This document shows, piece after piece, positions 1-8,396 of a stretch of 64,000 bases of DNA. This DNA is from Streptomyces sp. DG1A-41. Lineage in GTDB: Bacteria > Actinomycetota > Actinomycetes > Streptomycetales > Streptomycetaceae. A model generated the notes under the pieces. It did no database searches. It saw nothing but the letters and a program-made list of their open reading frames with translations, and was not told the DNA's origin. Numbering within the stretch: the first letter of the stretch is position 1; each line of letters begins with the position of its first letter. The DNA lies in assembly GCF_037055355.1 (NCBI RefSeq), contig NZ_CP146350.1:558001-622000 (forward strand). Direction: 5' to 3'. A program made the position numbers and the translations under genes.

Positions 1-568
1 CTCCGGTCGCTACTGCCCGCCCGTCGGCTCTGAGGCCGACGGTATGGAGATACCCGGCCGAAATGGCGGTTAGGTCGCGCCACCCTTCAACGGCACACTG
101 TCGTCGTCGGTTGTTCCCCGTGGCCAGTGCAGAACCGTCCGACCGGACGCCGACCGAGTGCCAGTCACCACACGAGAGGACGACCATCTCGCGCCAGGAC
201 TGCACGTCGCACTGCCCTTCTGAACTCCGGCCAACTGCTAGCACGCGGCCATTCGCGAGTAGCCCGAGCGTGCGGCGCCAGCCTGCGGCCACGGCCGTGA
301 TGCCTCGCCATCCGGCGACATCACATTGCCCATCGCCATTCCACCCCGTTGCCAGCACCGTGCCGTCCGACAGGAGTCCCACCGTATGAGCCCTGCCTGT
401 GTTCGTCGCGGTATGGACGTTGCCAGCTGCCACCGCGACGACGTCTTCCCATCGCTCGACACGACATTCAGCGGCTGCGGTATTGCCCACGGCGAGAACG
501 GTTCCATCCCAGCGCCGTCCGACCGAATGACGCCTTCCGGCCGCCACCGCCGACGAGTTGGCGAGCAT
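1..568 (-). CDS. RCC1-repeat protein, incomplete at left edge and probably 5'-truncated by an IS
   Basis: The reverse strand stays open from an ATG at 568 to the window edge (about 189 codons). It encodes RCC1-type beta-propeller repeats, recognisable by recurring motifs such as SDGTVLATG, GQCDV, VAAG and HTVGL about every 35-50 residues. A strong AAGGAGG lies 4 nt before the ATG. The first repeat is degenerate and the coding signal fades toward the IS whose end lies 54 bp upstream, so the natural N-terminus may be lost and the ATG could be fortuitous. RCC1 propellers usually mediate protein binding; no specific function can be assigned. The C-terminus is outside the window. Confidence 0.7.
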   Translation of the reverse strand, partial: MLANSSAVAAGRRHSVGRRWDGTVLAVGNTAAAECRVERWEDVVAVAAGNVHTATNTGRAHTVGLLSDGTVLATGWNGDGQCDVAGWRGITAVAAGWRRTLGLLANGRVLAVGRSSEGQCDVQSWREMVVLSCGDWHSVGVRSDGSALATGNNRRRQCAVEGWRDLTAISAGYLHTVGLRADGRAVATG

Positions 569-621
569 TCCGCCTCCTTGTGCTTGGCGCGAGTTCGCGA
601 CGTGGGATGCCACCTTACTTT

Positions 622-1538
622 GGACTGGAATCAGAGCGGGGTCCTCAGTCGTCGCCAGCAGATGACGGCACAACCGAGTGTGATGAAGGCCTGGTGGATG
701 TCGTCGCGGATCTCCCAGCGGATACGTAGGCGGCGGAACCAGTGCAGTAGTGCGATGGCGCCTTCCACGACCCAGCGGTGTACGCCGAGTCCGGAGCCGT
801 GTTCGGTGCCGCGCCGGGCGATGTGCGGGGTGATTTCGAACCGTCGGACCCGGTCGCGGTAGCTCTCGTGGTCGTAGCCGCGGTCGGCGTAGAGGTGCTT
901 CGGGCGGCGCAGCGGTTGGCCGCGTTTGCCGCGGATCGGCGGGACGGCTCGGATCAGTGGGATCAGCTGAGTCACGTCGTTGCGGTTGCCGCCGGTCAGC
1001 GTGGCGGCCAGCGGGATGCCGTGGGCCTCGACGATCACGTGGTGCTTGCTGCCGGTCTTGCCCTGGTCCACCGGGGACGGGCCGGTGGCCGCACCACCTT
1101 TCATCGCCCGCAGATGGCTCGAGTCGACCGACGCCCGGGACAGATCCAGTATGCCGGCCACCCGCAGTTCGGCCAGCAGCATCTCGTGCAGGCGCTGCCA
1201 GACCCCGGCCTCGTTCCACCCCCGCAGTCGCCTCCAGCAGGTCATCCCGGAGCCGAAGCCGAGTTCCTGCGGGAGGTAGCGCCAGGGGATACCGGTGTAG
1301 AGCACGAACAGGATGCCGCACAGAACCCGCCGGTCATCGAGCCGACGACGCCCCGGGTACCGGAAGCGCCGCTCAATCACCGGCAACAGCGGCTCGATAC
1401 GCTCCCACAGCCCATCGTCAACCCCCACGGCTTGCGCCCACCACGAGTCTCGGTCGCAACCATCCCCTCCGGTTGCATCAACGCGAACTGACACGCCGTC
1501 ATTCCCGAGCCTCAGAGATTTCATTCTGATTCCAGTCC
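622..1538 (-). mobile_element. IS5-family insertion sequence, apparently complete
   Basis: A 917-bp element bounded by perfect 14-bp terminal inverted repeats, GGACTGGAATCAGA at 622-635 and its complement at 1525-1538. It contains one transposase gene that nearly fills it; the stop codon lies in one inverted repeat and the start codon is directly inside the other. A TT dinucleotide flanks both ends and could be a 2-bp target duplication. The element lies just upstream of the broken RCC1 gene. Confidence 0.85.
631..1524 (-). CDS. IS5-family DDE transposase
   Basis: Transposase of the surrounding IS, 297 aa from the ATG at 1524, directly inside the terminal repeat. In-frame codons continue upstream to 1581 but lie outside the element. 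Residues 35-100 are the DUF4096-like N-terminal domain (DGLWERIEPLLP; TGIPWRYLP). The catalytic triad is visible: Asp134 in ASVDSSHLRA, Asp214 in YADRGYD and Glu254 in WVVEGAIALLHWFRR. Length and domain order match intact members of the family, so the element may still be mobile. The residues after the catalytic Glu (GAIALL) differ from the more usual RTFAWL. Confidence 0.9.
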   Translation of the reverse strand: MKSLRLGNDGVSVRVDATGGDGCDRDSWWAQAVGVDDGLWERIEPLLPVIERRFRYPGRRRLDDRRVLCGILFVLYTGIPWRYLPQELGFGSGMTCWRRLRGWNEAGVWQRLHEMLLAELRVAGILDLSRASVDSSHLRAMKGGAATGPSPVDQGKTGSKHHVIVEAHGIPLAATLTGGNRNDVTQLIPLIRAVPPIRGKRGQPLRRPKHLYADRGYDHESYRDRVRRFEITPHIARRGTEHGSGLGVHRWVVEGAIALLHWFRRLRIRWEIRDDIHQAFITLGCAVICWRRLRTPL

Positions 1539-1661
1539 TTAGCCAGGGGGCGAGACCGCACGCCACGCACATGCCGTACACGCCTGAACACCCAGCTGAT
1601 GTCTGTCAGGCACAGGTTCCTGGGACTACATGCCAAACATGCCTACCGATCAATTGGAGCT

Positions 1662-1868
1662 TCAGCGACTGCCCGCAGCATTGTCCGTGACGATGCGTTC
1701 GATGCGGATGGTGATGCCGTGGGCTGCGGACCAAACCCTTGCCCGGTGCGGGAACGCGATGGCGGTAGTGGTTTCCTCGTCGGGCAGCGCTTCGGTGTAG
1801 GCGAGTCGGCTGAATCCGTCGATGGCGGAGTGAAGGTAGACGTATCGGCCGGACCGGCATCCGGGGCG
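1662..1868 (-). pseudogene. IS481-type transposase fragment (integrase core)
   Basis: About 65 codons of a DDE integrase core: RYVYLHSAIDGFSRLAYTE, then AAHGITIRIERIVTDNA, ending at a TGA (1662-1664). The segment keeps the conserved Asp of the TDN motif but lacks the N-terminal helix-turn-helix and the catalytic Glu region, and no terminal repeats were found. The family assignment rests on similarity of the SRLAYTE...AAHGIT...TDN pattern to IS481 transposases, including the relic at 60.6-61.5 kb. It is non-functional. Confidence 0.7.
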
Positions 1869-1880
1869 CGCCGGCTCCGG

Positions 1881-3023
1881 TCAGGCCGGTTGCTCCTGCG
1901 CCGCGGCCGGGGCAGGCGGTTGCGGGTGGATGTGCAGCCGCACGGTCAGCGCGCTCACACAGCCGGCGAGGATGCCGAAGACGAGCGCCGCAGACACACC
2001 TGAGCCGGTAGAGACGTAGTACAGCAGTGGCCCGCCGGTGCTGCCCTGATAGGAGAGTAGCGAGTTCCACATTCCACTCACCTCGACGCCGAGGGTGGTG
2101 GCGGCGACGGCGCCGAGCGCGTAGGCGGGGTAGGTCACGCGGTCGAGCAGGACGGGCAGCAGCCGCAGCCCCCACCAGACCAGGGCGAGCAGCGCCACGT
2201 CGCCGAGCCGGTACAGCAGCCAGCGCCCGGAGGCGGAGCTGGTGGGCATGGTCCAGGCACTGAGCTGGACCCACTGCCGCAGCAGATCACCGGGCTCGGA
2301 CAGCAGCCCTCCGCCCCCGAACCCGGTCTGGATGCGCCCGGCGACCCAATCGTTGGAGAGCACGATGAGGGCGAAGGCGACCACGCCGGTGCCCAGGGTT
2401 GCGGCGAGCCGTGCGATGGCCGTGGTCGGCACGGCCAGGCGTGGTTCTGATGTCGCCTCGCGCCGCAGCAGGGTCATGAGGCCGGTGGCCGCCGCTGCGG
2501 CCACCAAGGCGGCGCTCACCGGGAGTTCGCGGCCCTGGGACATGGCGCTCGCGAGGCCGGGTAGCAGCCGGAATGTCGCCGAGCCGCCGGAAGCGACCAT
2601 CCATGGCGCGGAGACAGTGACAGCGAGCATGGCCGCGGAGATGCCCCAGCCCCACAGGGCTGCCACGGAGACCACAGCGCGCCCGACGCCGCGGCCCGAG
2701 ATCCGACGCAACAGCGGCAGCGCGCCGCATGGAAAGAGCAGGACGATCGCGGCGTAGCGCACCCGCATGGCGGTCTCTCTCAGAGCCGCGTAGTCCGCGC
2801 CGTGACCGGCCGCGCCGGCGGGATCGGTGAACTGGGTTGAGGACGGGAGGTCGGTCGACCACGGCATCGTCCACGCCACCAGGCGGTTTGCTTGGTCGGG
2901 GCCGAAGAATCGCGTGGCGCCAGGCAAACTGAGTGCGTGGGCACTGGAGCCCGCGCACCAGAGCAGTCCAGCCAGCAACAGCGCCCCGAAGAGCGCCGGT
3001 CCAAGCACACGCCGATACGTCAT
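1881..3023 (-). CDS. polytopic integral membrane protein, unknown function
   Basis: A 380-aa protein starting at the ATG at 3023 (MTYRRVLGP), which puts a hydrophobic segment at the N-terminus; upstream in-frame codons to 3089 are hydrophilic and unlikely to be used. There is an N-terminal membrane or signal segment (residues about 8-30), then a periplasmic loop and about five or six further hydrophobic helices, ending in a short Pro/Ala-rich tail. No catalytic motif or named family was recognised. It stands alone between transposase relics, so the neighbours say nothing about its role. Confidence 0.65.
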   Translation of the reverse strand: MTYRRVLGPALFGALLLAGLLWCAGSSAHALSLPGATRFFGPDQANRLVAWTMPWSTDLPSSTQFTDPAGAAGHGADYAALRETAMRVRYAAIVLLFPCGALPLLRRISGRGVGRAVVSVAALWGWGISAAMLAVTVSAPWMVASGGSATFRLLPGLASAMSQGRELPVSAALVAAAAATGLMTLLRREATSEPRLAVPTTAIARLAATLGTGVVAFALIVLSNDWVAGRIQTGFGGGGLLSEPGDLLRQWVQLSAWTMPTSSASGRWLLYRLGDVALLALVWWGLRLLPVLLDRVTYPAYALGAVAATTLGVEVSGMWNSLLSYQGSTGGPLLYYVSTGSGVSAALVFGILAGCVSALTVRLHIHPQPPAPAAAQEQPA

Positions 3024-3126
3024 TGTTTGATCCCACCCTTTGCCCGCTCCTGCGGGTTCCGCATCCGCCAATCGGCGGATGCATGACAACGGCGACAGGT
3101 GTATCAGACACCGAAGGCGCGTTCAC

Positions 3127-3408
3127 CTTCGTACGCAGGATTTGGGTGCCCCAGGTCGGGCCGGGCCGCCCCCGCCTGCGTCCCGCCCACGTGCTGGGCG
3201 ACAAGGGCTACAGCTCCCGGGCCATCCGGACCCGCCTCAGACGGCGGGGCATCGCCCACACCATCCCCGAACCGGCAGACCAGATCCGCGACCGGCTCCG
3301 GCGAGGCAGCCGTGGCGGTCGCCCGCCGCCGGCCTTCGACAGAGAGCGTTACGCCACCCGCTACGACAAGACCGCCGAGTCCTACCAAGCAGCCGTCACC
3401 CTCGCTCC
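3127..3408 (+). pseudogene. IS5-type transposase relic with internal deletion
   Basis: The translation shows the second half of an IS5-family transposase: the second catalytic Asp (VLGDKGYSSRAIR), then HTIPEPADQIRDR and RGSRGGRPP. It then jumps directly from AFDRERY to ATRYDKTAESYQAAVTLA. In intact relatives these blocks are separated by roughly 18 residues containing the catalytic Glu (an ERC.NRLKQWRG motif). The deletion is in frame but removes the active site. No start or terminal repeats were seen. Confidence 0.75.
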
Positions 3409-3765
3409 TGATGCGGGCGTGACGTTTGAAGACGTGACCGATGGTGCACTGCTCTTCCGGGTTGTGGTGCCGGACGTCTGGCGGTGCCCGGCACCAGCAG
3501 GCGGCCCCTGATCGCCGACCGCATAGTGACTCGGACAGGCGGCTGTGCCCCGGCGAACTGTCGCCAGCCACGCGGAAAGTCATGGAACCACACGTCACCG
3601 AAGGCCGGAAGGAGACCCGTGCCGCCAATGACCACAGCCTGTGGAGCACCCAACGACCCGCCGAAGGAGCAGGCCGCACGAGGCTTCAACAGGTCCGCCG
3701 ACGGCCATACTTGACCCTGCGGGGATCATCCCGTGGTGGCTTGAAATGGGAGAGGCAGCAAACCG
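3409..3765. other. intergenic, no gene recognised
   Basis: Short open frames occur on both strands but none shows a recognisable family, ribosome binding site or consistent codon use. The last 25 bases carry the GGAGAGG ribosome binding site of the TerD-like gene. Confidence 0.5.
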
Positions 3766-4299
3766 GTGAACAGTGACAACCAAGGAGTGGGGAAAGTCGA
3801 GGTTCGGCTCAAATGGGACCCGAGCCCCTGGGACCAGCCACCCCATCACCTCGACATCATCGCCGCGACCTATTCGGCGGAGGCCCCCTACGGGCGGCCG
3901 GTGTACGTCGTCCACTTCGACAGTCGCTCACCGGATGGCACCATCAACATGAGCCGGCACAGCCAGACCGGTCAAGGCTTCGGCTTCGTCGAGGTAATGG
4001 TCCTGGAACTCAATCGCCTCGCGTCCTCCTTCGCAAGGGTGGTTGTGGGCGTAGCGATCCACCAGGACAGCGGACGCAAGACCTTCGGCGGCATATCGAA
4101 CGCAGGAGTGTTGGTCGTCGAGGGTTACAAGGAGCTACTCAAGAACGACTTCGCACAGGTCGCCGGATCCACCGCCGCCACCGTCGCGGAGTTCACCCGG
4201 GACACCTCGGCGGCGTGGAAGTTTCACCAGATGGTCCGTGGGTTCGACAGCGACCCCGTGGTCTTCGCCTCGGAGATGGGCAGTACCCCGCGGCCCTGA
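3766..4299 (+). CDS. TerD-family stress protein
   Basis: A 177-aa protein from a GTG preceded by GGGAGAGG. Family-typical features are the early KWDPSPWDQPPHHLDI segment, a beta-sandwich body with NMSRHSQTG and a later GFVEVMVLEL strand. TerD proteins bind Ca2+ and are linked to tellurite and general stress resistance; Streptomyces genomes carry many paralogues. No other ter genes are adjacent, although a TerC homologue lies at 26.3 kb. It is the only intact gene in this scrap region and its own role is unknown. Confidence 0.8.
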   Translation: MNSDNQGVGKVEVRLKWDPSPWDQPPHHLDIIAATYSAEAPYGRPVYVVHFDSRSPDGTINMSRHSQTGQGFGFVEVMVLELNRLASSFARVVVGVAIHQDSGRKTFGGISNAGVLVVEGYKELLKNDFAQVAGSTAATVAEFTRDTSAAWKFHQMVRGFDSDPVVFASEMGSTPRP

Positions 4300-4783
4300 C
4301 CGGCAGCAGCACACAGATGCACACGCCGCCAACGGTGGCTTCATAAGCACCTGGCGCCGAGTAGCAAAGACCGAAACGTCACCGTCCCGGCCAGCGCTGT
4401 CATCCGCCTCGGGGGGGCTGGTCGCAGGCGCACAGCAAGCCCTCGGTGCGTTGGTTGCTTGATGGACTGCCGGTCGACTCGACGCTGCCTCTCCACCCGC
4501 TGGGCGACCTCGGCAGGGTCGGCGCCCGCGCACAGCCAGAGCGGTGACACACTGGATCTTGTGCATTCTCCGCAAGGCGGCAGCGTGAGTGACGCTGCGC
4601 TTCCACAACGCCGGACTCGACCGCCAGCCAGGTCAGCATTGGTCCGGACACCACCGAACCCGCAAACGCCTACCCAAGCGCCGAGGCTGGAAAAAGAGCC
4701 CCTCCCCTCAGCCTGACGAGGCGTCAGCAAAAGTCGGCATTAGGTCAGCAAGAGTTCTGCCACAGCCGCCAACAGAAGCCCCG
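4300..4783. other. intergenic, no gene recognised
   Basis: Several short open frames, none with a recognisable product or ribosome binding site. A lysine/arginine-rich stretch on the plus strand at about 4640-4700 could be transposase debris but could not be assigned. Confidence 0.4.
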
Positions 4784-5443
4784 TCATACTCCTTCACCTC
4801 CCCAAACCGCGCCCCCTTCCATCGAGTCATGACGGGCCTGTTCGATCTCCTCCTGCGACCGTCCGATCCAGTTCCAGAACGTACGCCGTGCCGGGGGAGG
4901 TCGTGCCGTCGAGGTCGCCGAGGATCAGCGTCGCCTTGATGCCGTGTGCCGTGAGACCGGCAGGTCGGCGTGGTGTTCGAAGCGGGGGTCGGTGTGGCGG
5001 TGGCCGTCCGGGAGGGCGACCCACAGTTGCGCGCCGTGCAGAAACGGGCGTGCGAGCGAGGGGCTCTCCTCGGAGTGGCTGATCGCCCGGCCGGAGGTCA
5101 TCAGGCCCAGTTCGCGCGGCCGGATCGTCTGGAGGCTGCCGGTGGAGTCACGGTGCAGCACATCCCCCCGTGCAACCAGCTCACCGCCTGGAGGCCCATG
5201 TGGGGATGCGGCGGCACCTGCATGTCGGCTTCGTCGGCGATGTCGTCGGGGCCGTAGTGGTCGATGATGCACCCCGACCATAAGGCGGCCGAGGTTGGGC
5301 AGCAGCCTGCGAACCTCGCTGGACTCGCCCAGTTCGACATGGCGATGACTGAGGGGTTCGCGAACCGGCTCGGCCACGACGCAGCCGCGGCCACCGCACA
5401 GGGAGGGAGCCGCCTCTCGCTCAGGATTGCTCCTGGCGCACAA
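4784..5443 (-). pseudogene. pirin-like gene, multiply frameshifted and internally deleted
   Basis: Pirin homology runs through successive reading frames. Residues resembling the N-terminus (SLCGGRGCVVAEPVRE; GESSEVRRLLPNLGR) are in one frame. HYGPDDIADE and HPHMGLQAVSWLHGG are in a second. DVLHRDSTG and HGAQLWVALPDGHRH return to the first, and LTAHGIKATLILGDLDG is in a third. The C-terminal FWNWIGRSQEEIEQAR follows almost at once, so much of the second cupin domain is deleted. The shift at 5165-5170 is in a six-G run, one short of the seven needed. Too many lesions are present for sequencing error alone. Confidence 0.8.
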
Positions 5444-5613
5444 CCCAGTCCGGTGGAAGGGGTTGCGTCAGCGCGTCATTCGGGCGGCCGCGCAGGCCCC
5501 CGCGGCGGCGAGCGGGCCGAGGCCGAGCCGGCCGCCCTGACTGAGTGGCGGCCCGTTTCAGTCGTGGAATATTGAACCAACCCGTTCGGTTGTCGGCCTC
5601 GAAGGAGGCACGA

Positions 5614-5973
5614 GTGAACACGACCTACGACGCGACGTACTACGCCCACGGGACACCGGCGGAGCGCTGGGAGCGCGCGCAGATGTTCTTCGACGCCAAG
5701 GACTACGCCGCCGCCGCGCGCGTCCTGGGCGGGCTGGTCGAGGAGGTGCCCGAGCAGACCGGGCCGCGGCTGCTGCTGGCGCGTTCCTACTACCACTCGG
5801 CCCAACTGCGGCGCGCGGAGGCCGAGTTGCGGACGATCATCGAGCGGGACCCCGTCGAGCACTATGCCCGGCTGATGCTCGGCCGCACGCTCCAGCGGCA
5901 GAACCGGCACGAGGAGGCGGAGTCGCATCTGCGGATCGCCTCGGCGCTCGCGGGTGACTTCGAGCAGCGCTGA
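5614..5973 (+). CDS. small TPR-repeat protein
   Basis: A 119-aa protein from GTG 5614, chosen because AAGGAGG lies 5 nt upstream. It consists almost wholly of tetratricopeptide-like helices: AERWERAQMFFDAKDYAAAARVL, then residues ending ARSYYHSAQLRRAEAEL, then RLMLGRTLQRQNRHEEAESHL. No signal peptide or catalytic domain is present. Such short TPR proteins act as binding adaptors in the cytoplasm; the partner is unknown. The gene is monocistronic, with a strong hairpin just after the stop. Confidence 0.85.
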   Translation: MNTTYDATYYAHGTPAERWERAQMFFDAKDYAAAARVLGGLVEEVPEQTGPRLLLARSYYHSAQLRRAEAELRTIIERDPVEHYARLMLGRTLQRQNRHEEAESHLRIASALAGDFEQR

Positions 5974-5988
5974 CCGTCACGTACCCGA

Positions 5989-6020
5989 AGGTGCCCGGCT
6001 CCGTATGGAGCCGGGCACCT
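5989..6020. terminator. bidirectional terminator hairpin
   Basis: A perfect 14-bp inverted repeat (AGGTGCCCGGCTCC and its complement) with a 4-nt GTAT loop, between the convergent TPR and PepSY genes. Confidence 0.85.
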
Positions 6021-6055
6021 GTGCGCCAGCGGGTCTGTTCCTGCGCGGCGGTCCG

Positions 6056-7462
6056 CTACTGCGCCGGCGTCCCGGCCCCGTACGTCCGTCGTCCCCGACG
6101 GTAGGCGATCTCGCCCAGCAGGATGTCGACGGCCAGGAACGCCGCCAGCGGGATGCCGAAGAGAGGCAGGAAATAGCCGAGTACGGCGACCCCCGCCAGC
6201 AGCGGGACCAGGATCTGTGGCGGTACCTGCTGCCAGGCGCCGCGCGGGATCGGGCGGCCGAAGGCGGTGCCGCGGCCGCGCTGCCACCACATGCGGTAGC
6301 CCCACACGATGAGCAGGATCAGACAGAGCGCGAGCAGCATCAGGGCGATCTGGTTGGCCAGACCGAAGAGGATCCCGGTGTGCAGGTCGATCCCCCACCG
6401 GGTGAGCTTCGCGAGCACCGGGTAGTCGGCGAACCGCAGCACGTCCATGACCTCTCCGCTCGCCGGGTCGATCGCGACGGAGTCCTGCTTCTCGGGCCAG
6501 CTGCGCTGCACCTGCTTGACGACGTACGCCGATTTCGCGTCCGCCGGTGGCACGAGCTCGACCGGGTCGCTCAGGCCTTCGGACCGGGCCGCGGCCAGGA
6601 CCTTGTCCAGGCCCACCCCGTGCGCGGCGTCTCCGGCCTGCCCGGCGGCGGAGTCGTGGCCGGCGTGTTCACCGCCCGCCGACGCCGACACCGACGGGGT
6701 GGCCTGCCCCAGCGAGGTCCGCAGCTCGTCGATGCCGGCCCCGGCGTAGGCCGACCAGGTCAGACCGGTCGCCGAGAGGAAGAAGAACCCGGCCGCCGCC
6801 CACACGCCGATACTGCCGTGCAGTCCGAGGGTGCGGCGCCGTCCGTTCGTCCCCCGCACCTTGCGCAGGTCACGGCGGCGGGAGAACCACAGCACCAGCC
6901 CGCCGGCCGAGATCACCCACAGCCAGCTGGCCGCCAGTTCGCTGTACAGCCGGCCCGGCTCGCCCAGGTGCAGGTCCCGGTGGAACTCGTCGATCCAGGT
7001 GCGCAGCGGCAGCGCGCCGGTCGAGCCGTACTGTTCGAGGGTGCCGCGCACCGTCGCGGTGTACGGGTCGACGAACACGGCGAGCGTGTGTCCCTCGTCG
7101 ACGCCCGGGACACCGGACAGCATCACCCTGGTCGTCGCGTCCGCCTCGGGTGAGGGACGTACGGCCGAGATCGTGCCCTCGGGGTGGGCCTTGCGGGCGG
7201 CGGCCACCTGCTCGCTGATCGGCAGCTTCCGCTCGCCCGCGGGGACGGTCAGTTCGTGGGCGTAGACGATCTTCTCGGCCTGGAACGAGGCGGCGTAGAG
7301 CAGGCCGGTGACGGCGGCGACGAGGAGGAACGGCGCCACCAGCACTCCGGCGTAGAAGTGCAGACGGAGGATCAGCGGACGCAGTGGGGCCCAGCCGTTC
7401 TTCGACGGTGCCGGGGTGGGTTGCGGGGCCTCGTCCGTGGTGGTCGAGGGAACGGTGGTCAT
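6056..7462 (-). CDS. PepSY-associated membrane protein
   Basis: A 468-aa protein from ATG 7462, with GGAGAAG upstream. It has an N-terminal transmembrane helix (residues about 28-58), a large extracytoplasmic PepSY-type region, then three or four further hydrophobic helices (for example GFFFLSATGLTWSAY and ALMLLALCLILLIVWGY). The domain order matches the PepSY_TM family, found near iron or haem uptake and redox genes; no enzymatic activity is established for most members. A His/Ala/Gly-rich loop at about residues 260-280 (GGEHAGHDSAAG) could bind metal, which is inference. It is divergent from def with 154 bp between starts. Confidence 0.8.
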   Translation of the reverse strand: MTTVPSTTTDEAPQPTPAPSKNGWAPLRPLILRLHFYAGVLVAPFLLVAAVTGLLYAASFQAEKIVYAHELTVPAGERKLPISEQVAAARKAHPEGTISAVRPSPEADATTRVMLSGVPGVDEGHTLAVFVDPYTATVRGTLEQYGSTGALPLRTWIDEFHRDLHLGEPGRLYSELAASWLWVISAGGLVLWFSRRRDLRKVRGTNGRRRTLGLHGSIGVWAAAGFFFLSATGLTWSAYAGAGIDELRTSLGQATPSVSASAGGEHAGHDSAAGQAGDAAHGVGLDKVLAAARSEGLSDPVELVPPADAKSAYVVKQVQRSWPEKQDSVAIDPASGEVMDVLRFADYPVLAKLTRWGIDLHTGILFGLANQIALMLLALCLILLIVWGYRMWWQRGRGTAFGRPIPRGAWQQVPPQILVPLLAGVAVLGYFLPLFGIPLAAFLAVDILLGEIAYRRGRRTYGAGTPAQ

Positions 7463-7616
7463 CGGCGGGCTTCTCCGGGGGACGTCATCTTGGCCGTCGC
7501 AGTGCGGTCGTCGGCCGTGGCGGTGCAGTAGTCGGGCCGGCGGGGCGTCCAGTTCCCGAAGGAGGTGTGTGATGTGTGTCACGCGAGGGGGGTGGGTGCC
7601 GTGTCATCCTGACGCG

Positions 7617-8261
7617 ATGGGAACTCCGAGCGATCGCGCACCCCTGGCCGAGCGGGTCGAGGAACTCCTCGCCGACGGCGGCCCGTTGACCATCGTGGCG
7701 GCCGGCGATCCGGTACTGCGGCGCGACACCGAGCCGTACGACGGTCAACTGGGGCCCGCGCTGCTGGCCCGGTTCGTCGAGGCCCTGCGGGTCACCATGC
7801 GCGCGGCGCCGGGGGTCGGTCTGGCGGCGCCGCAGGTCGGTGTGCCGCTCAGGATCGCGGTGATCGAGGATCCGGCGCCGGTGCCGGAGGAGGTGCGGCT
7901 GGCGCGCGGGCGGGTGCCGCAGCCGTTCCGGGTGCTGGTCAATCCCGCCTACGAGCCCGTCGGCGGCGCGCGGGCCGCGTTCTTCGAGGGCTGTCTCAGC
8001 GTGCCGGGCTGGCAGGCGGTGGTGGCGCGGCCCGCCCAGGTGCGGCTGACCGGACAGGACGAGCACGGGCACGCGCTGGACGAGGTGTTCACGGGCTGGC
8101 CCGCGCGAATCGTGCAGCACGAGACGGACCATCTCGACGGGGTGCTGTATCTGGACCGGGCCGAGTCGCGTTCGCTGTCGTCCAACCGGGCCGTGACGGA
8201 GCGCTGGGCGCAGCCGACGCCCGAGCAGGCCGCGCGGGCGCTCGGCTTCGAGCTGCCGTAG
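7617..8261 (+). CDS. def: peptide deformylase
   Basis: A 214-aa metalloenzyme that removes the formyl group from N-terminal formyl-Met of new proteins. All three signature motifs are intact: GVGLAAPQ (66-73), EGCLSVPG (124-131) with the metal-ligand Cys, and HETDH (168-172). The ATG at 7617 was chosen for family-typical length; the GAGGGGGGTGGG sequence upstream is purine rich. Streptomyces usually have several paralogues, so this need not be the essential copy. It lies directly upstream of an antibiotic-resistance-type ABC-F gene, separated by a hairpin. Confidence 0.93.
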   Translation: MGTPSDRAPLAERVEELLADGGPLTIVAAGDPVLRRDTEPYDGQLGPALLARFVEALRVTMRAAPGVGLAAPQVGVPLRIAVIEDPAPVPEEVRLARGRVPQPFRVLVNPAYEPVGGARAAFFEGCLSVPGWQAVVARPAQVRLTGQDEHGHALDEVFTGWPARIVQHETDHLDGVLYLDRAESRSLSSNRAVTERWAQPTPEQAARALGFELP

Positions 8262-8274
8262 GGCCCAGAAAATC

Positions 8275-8297
8275 GGAGGCGCCCGACAGGCGCCTTC
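8275..8297 (+). terminator. hairpin after def
   Basis: GGAGGCGCC pairs with GGCGCCTTC (one G-T wobble) around a CGACA loop, 14 nt after the def stop. It has no U-tract. It may terminate def or form the first element of the downstream leader. Confidence 0.55.
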
Positions 8298-8313
8298 CGT
8301 TACCGTGACGTCC

Positions 8314-8337
8314 ATGTCTACGCCCCGAATTTCCTAG
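8314..8337 (+). CDS. leader peptide MSTPRIS upstream of ABC-F gene
   Basis: A seven-codon ORF (ATG TCT ACG CCC CGA ATT TCC TAG) starting 83 nt before the ABC-F start. Its stop codon overlaps the first base of an 11-bp stem. Short leader ORFs followed by an attenuator stem are established for ABC-F, erm and whiB7-type resistance genes, where an antibiotic-stalled ribosome in the leader prevents terminator formation. Its ribosome binding site is not obvious; a TACCGTGACGTCC sequence precedes it, so a leaderless or near-leaderless transcript is possible. It is too short to judge by coding statistics. Confidence 0.6.
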   Translation: MSTPRIS

Positions 8338-8378
8338 CAAGAGGACCCGCTTCCACGCCACCCGTGTGTCCTCTTGCT
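8336..8378 (+). promoter_or_regulatory. putative transcription attenuator stem
   Basis: A perfect 11-bp inverted repeat, AGCAAGAGGAC at 8336-8346 and its complement at 8368-8378, with a 21-nt loop. It begins in the TAG of the leader ORF and ends 18 nt before the ABC-F ATG, followed by CTTGTTC rather than a clean U-tract. A ribosome stalled on the leader would cover the 5' arm. This fits ribosome-mediated attenuation; sequestration of the GGAG ribosome binding site just downstream is an alternative. Confidence 0.65.
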
Positions 8379-8396
8379 TGTTCGGAGCGTTTCCTC

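Noticed and set aside
4640..4720. Transposase-like basic stretch near the pirin relic
   Set aside because: It is too short and lacks any family motif.
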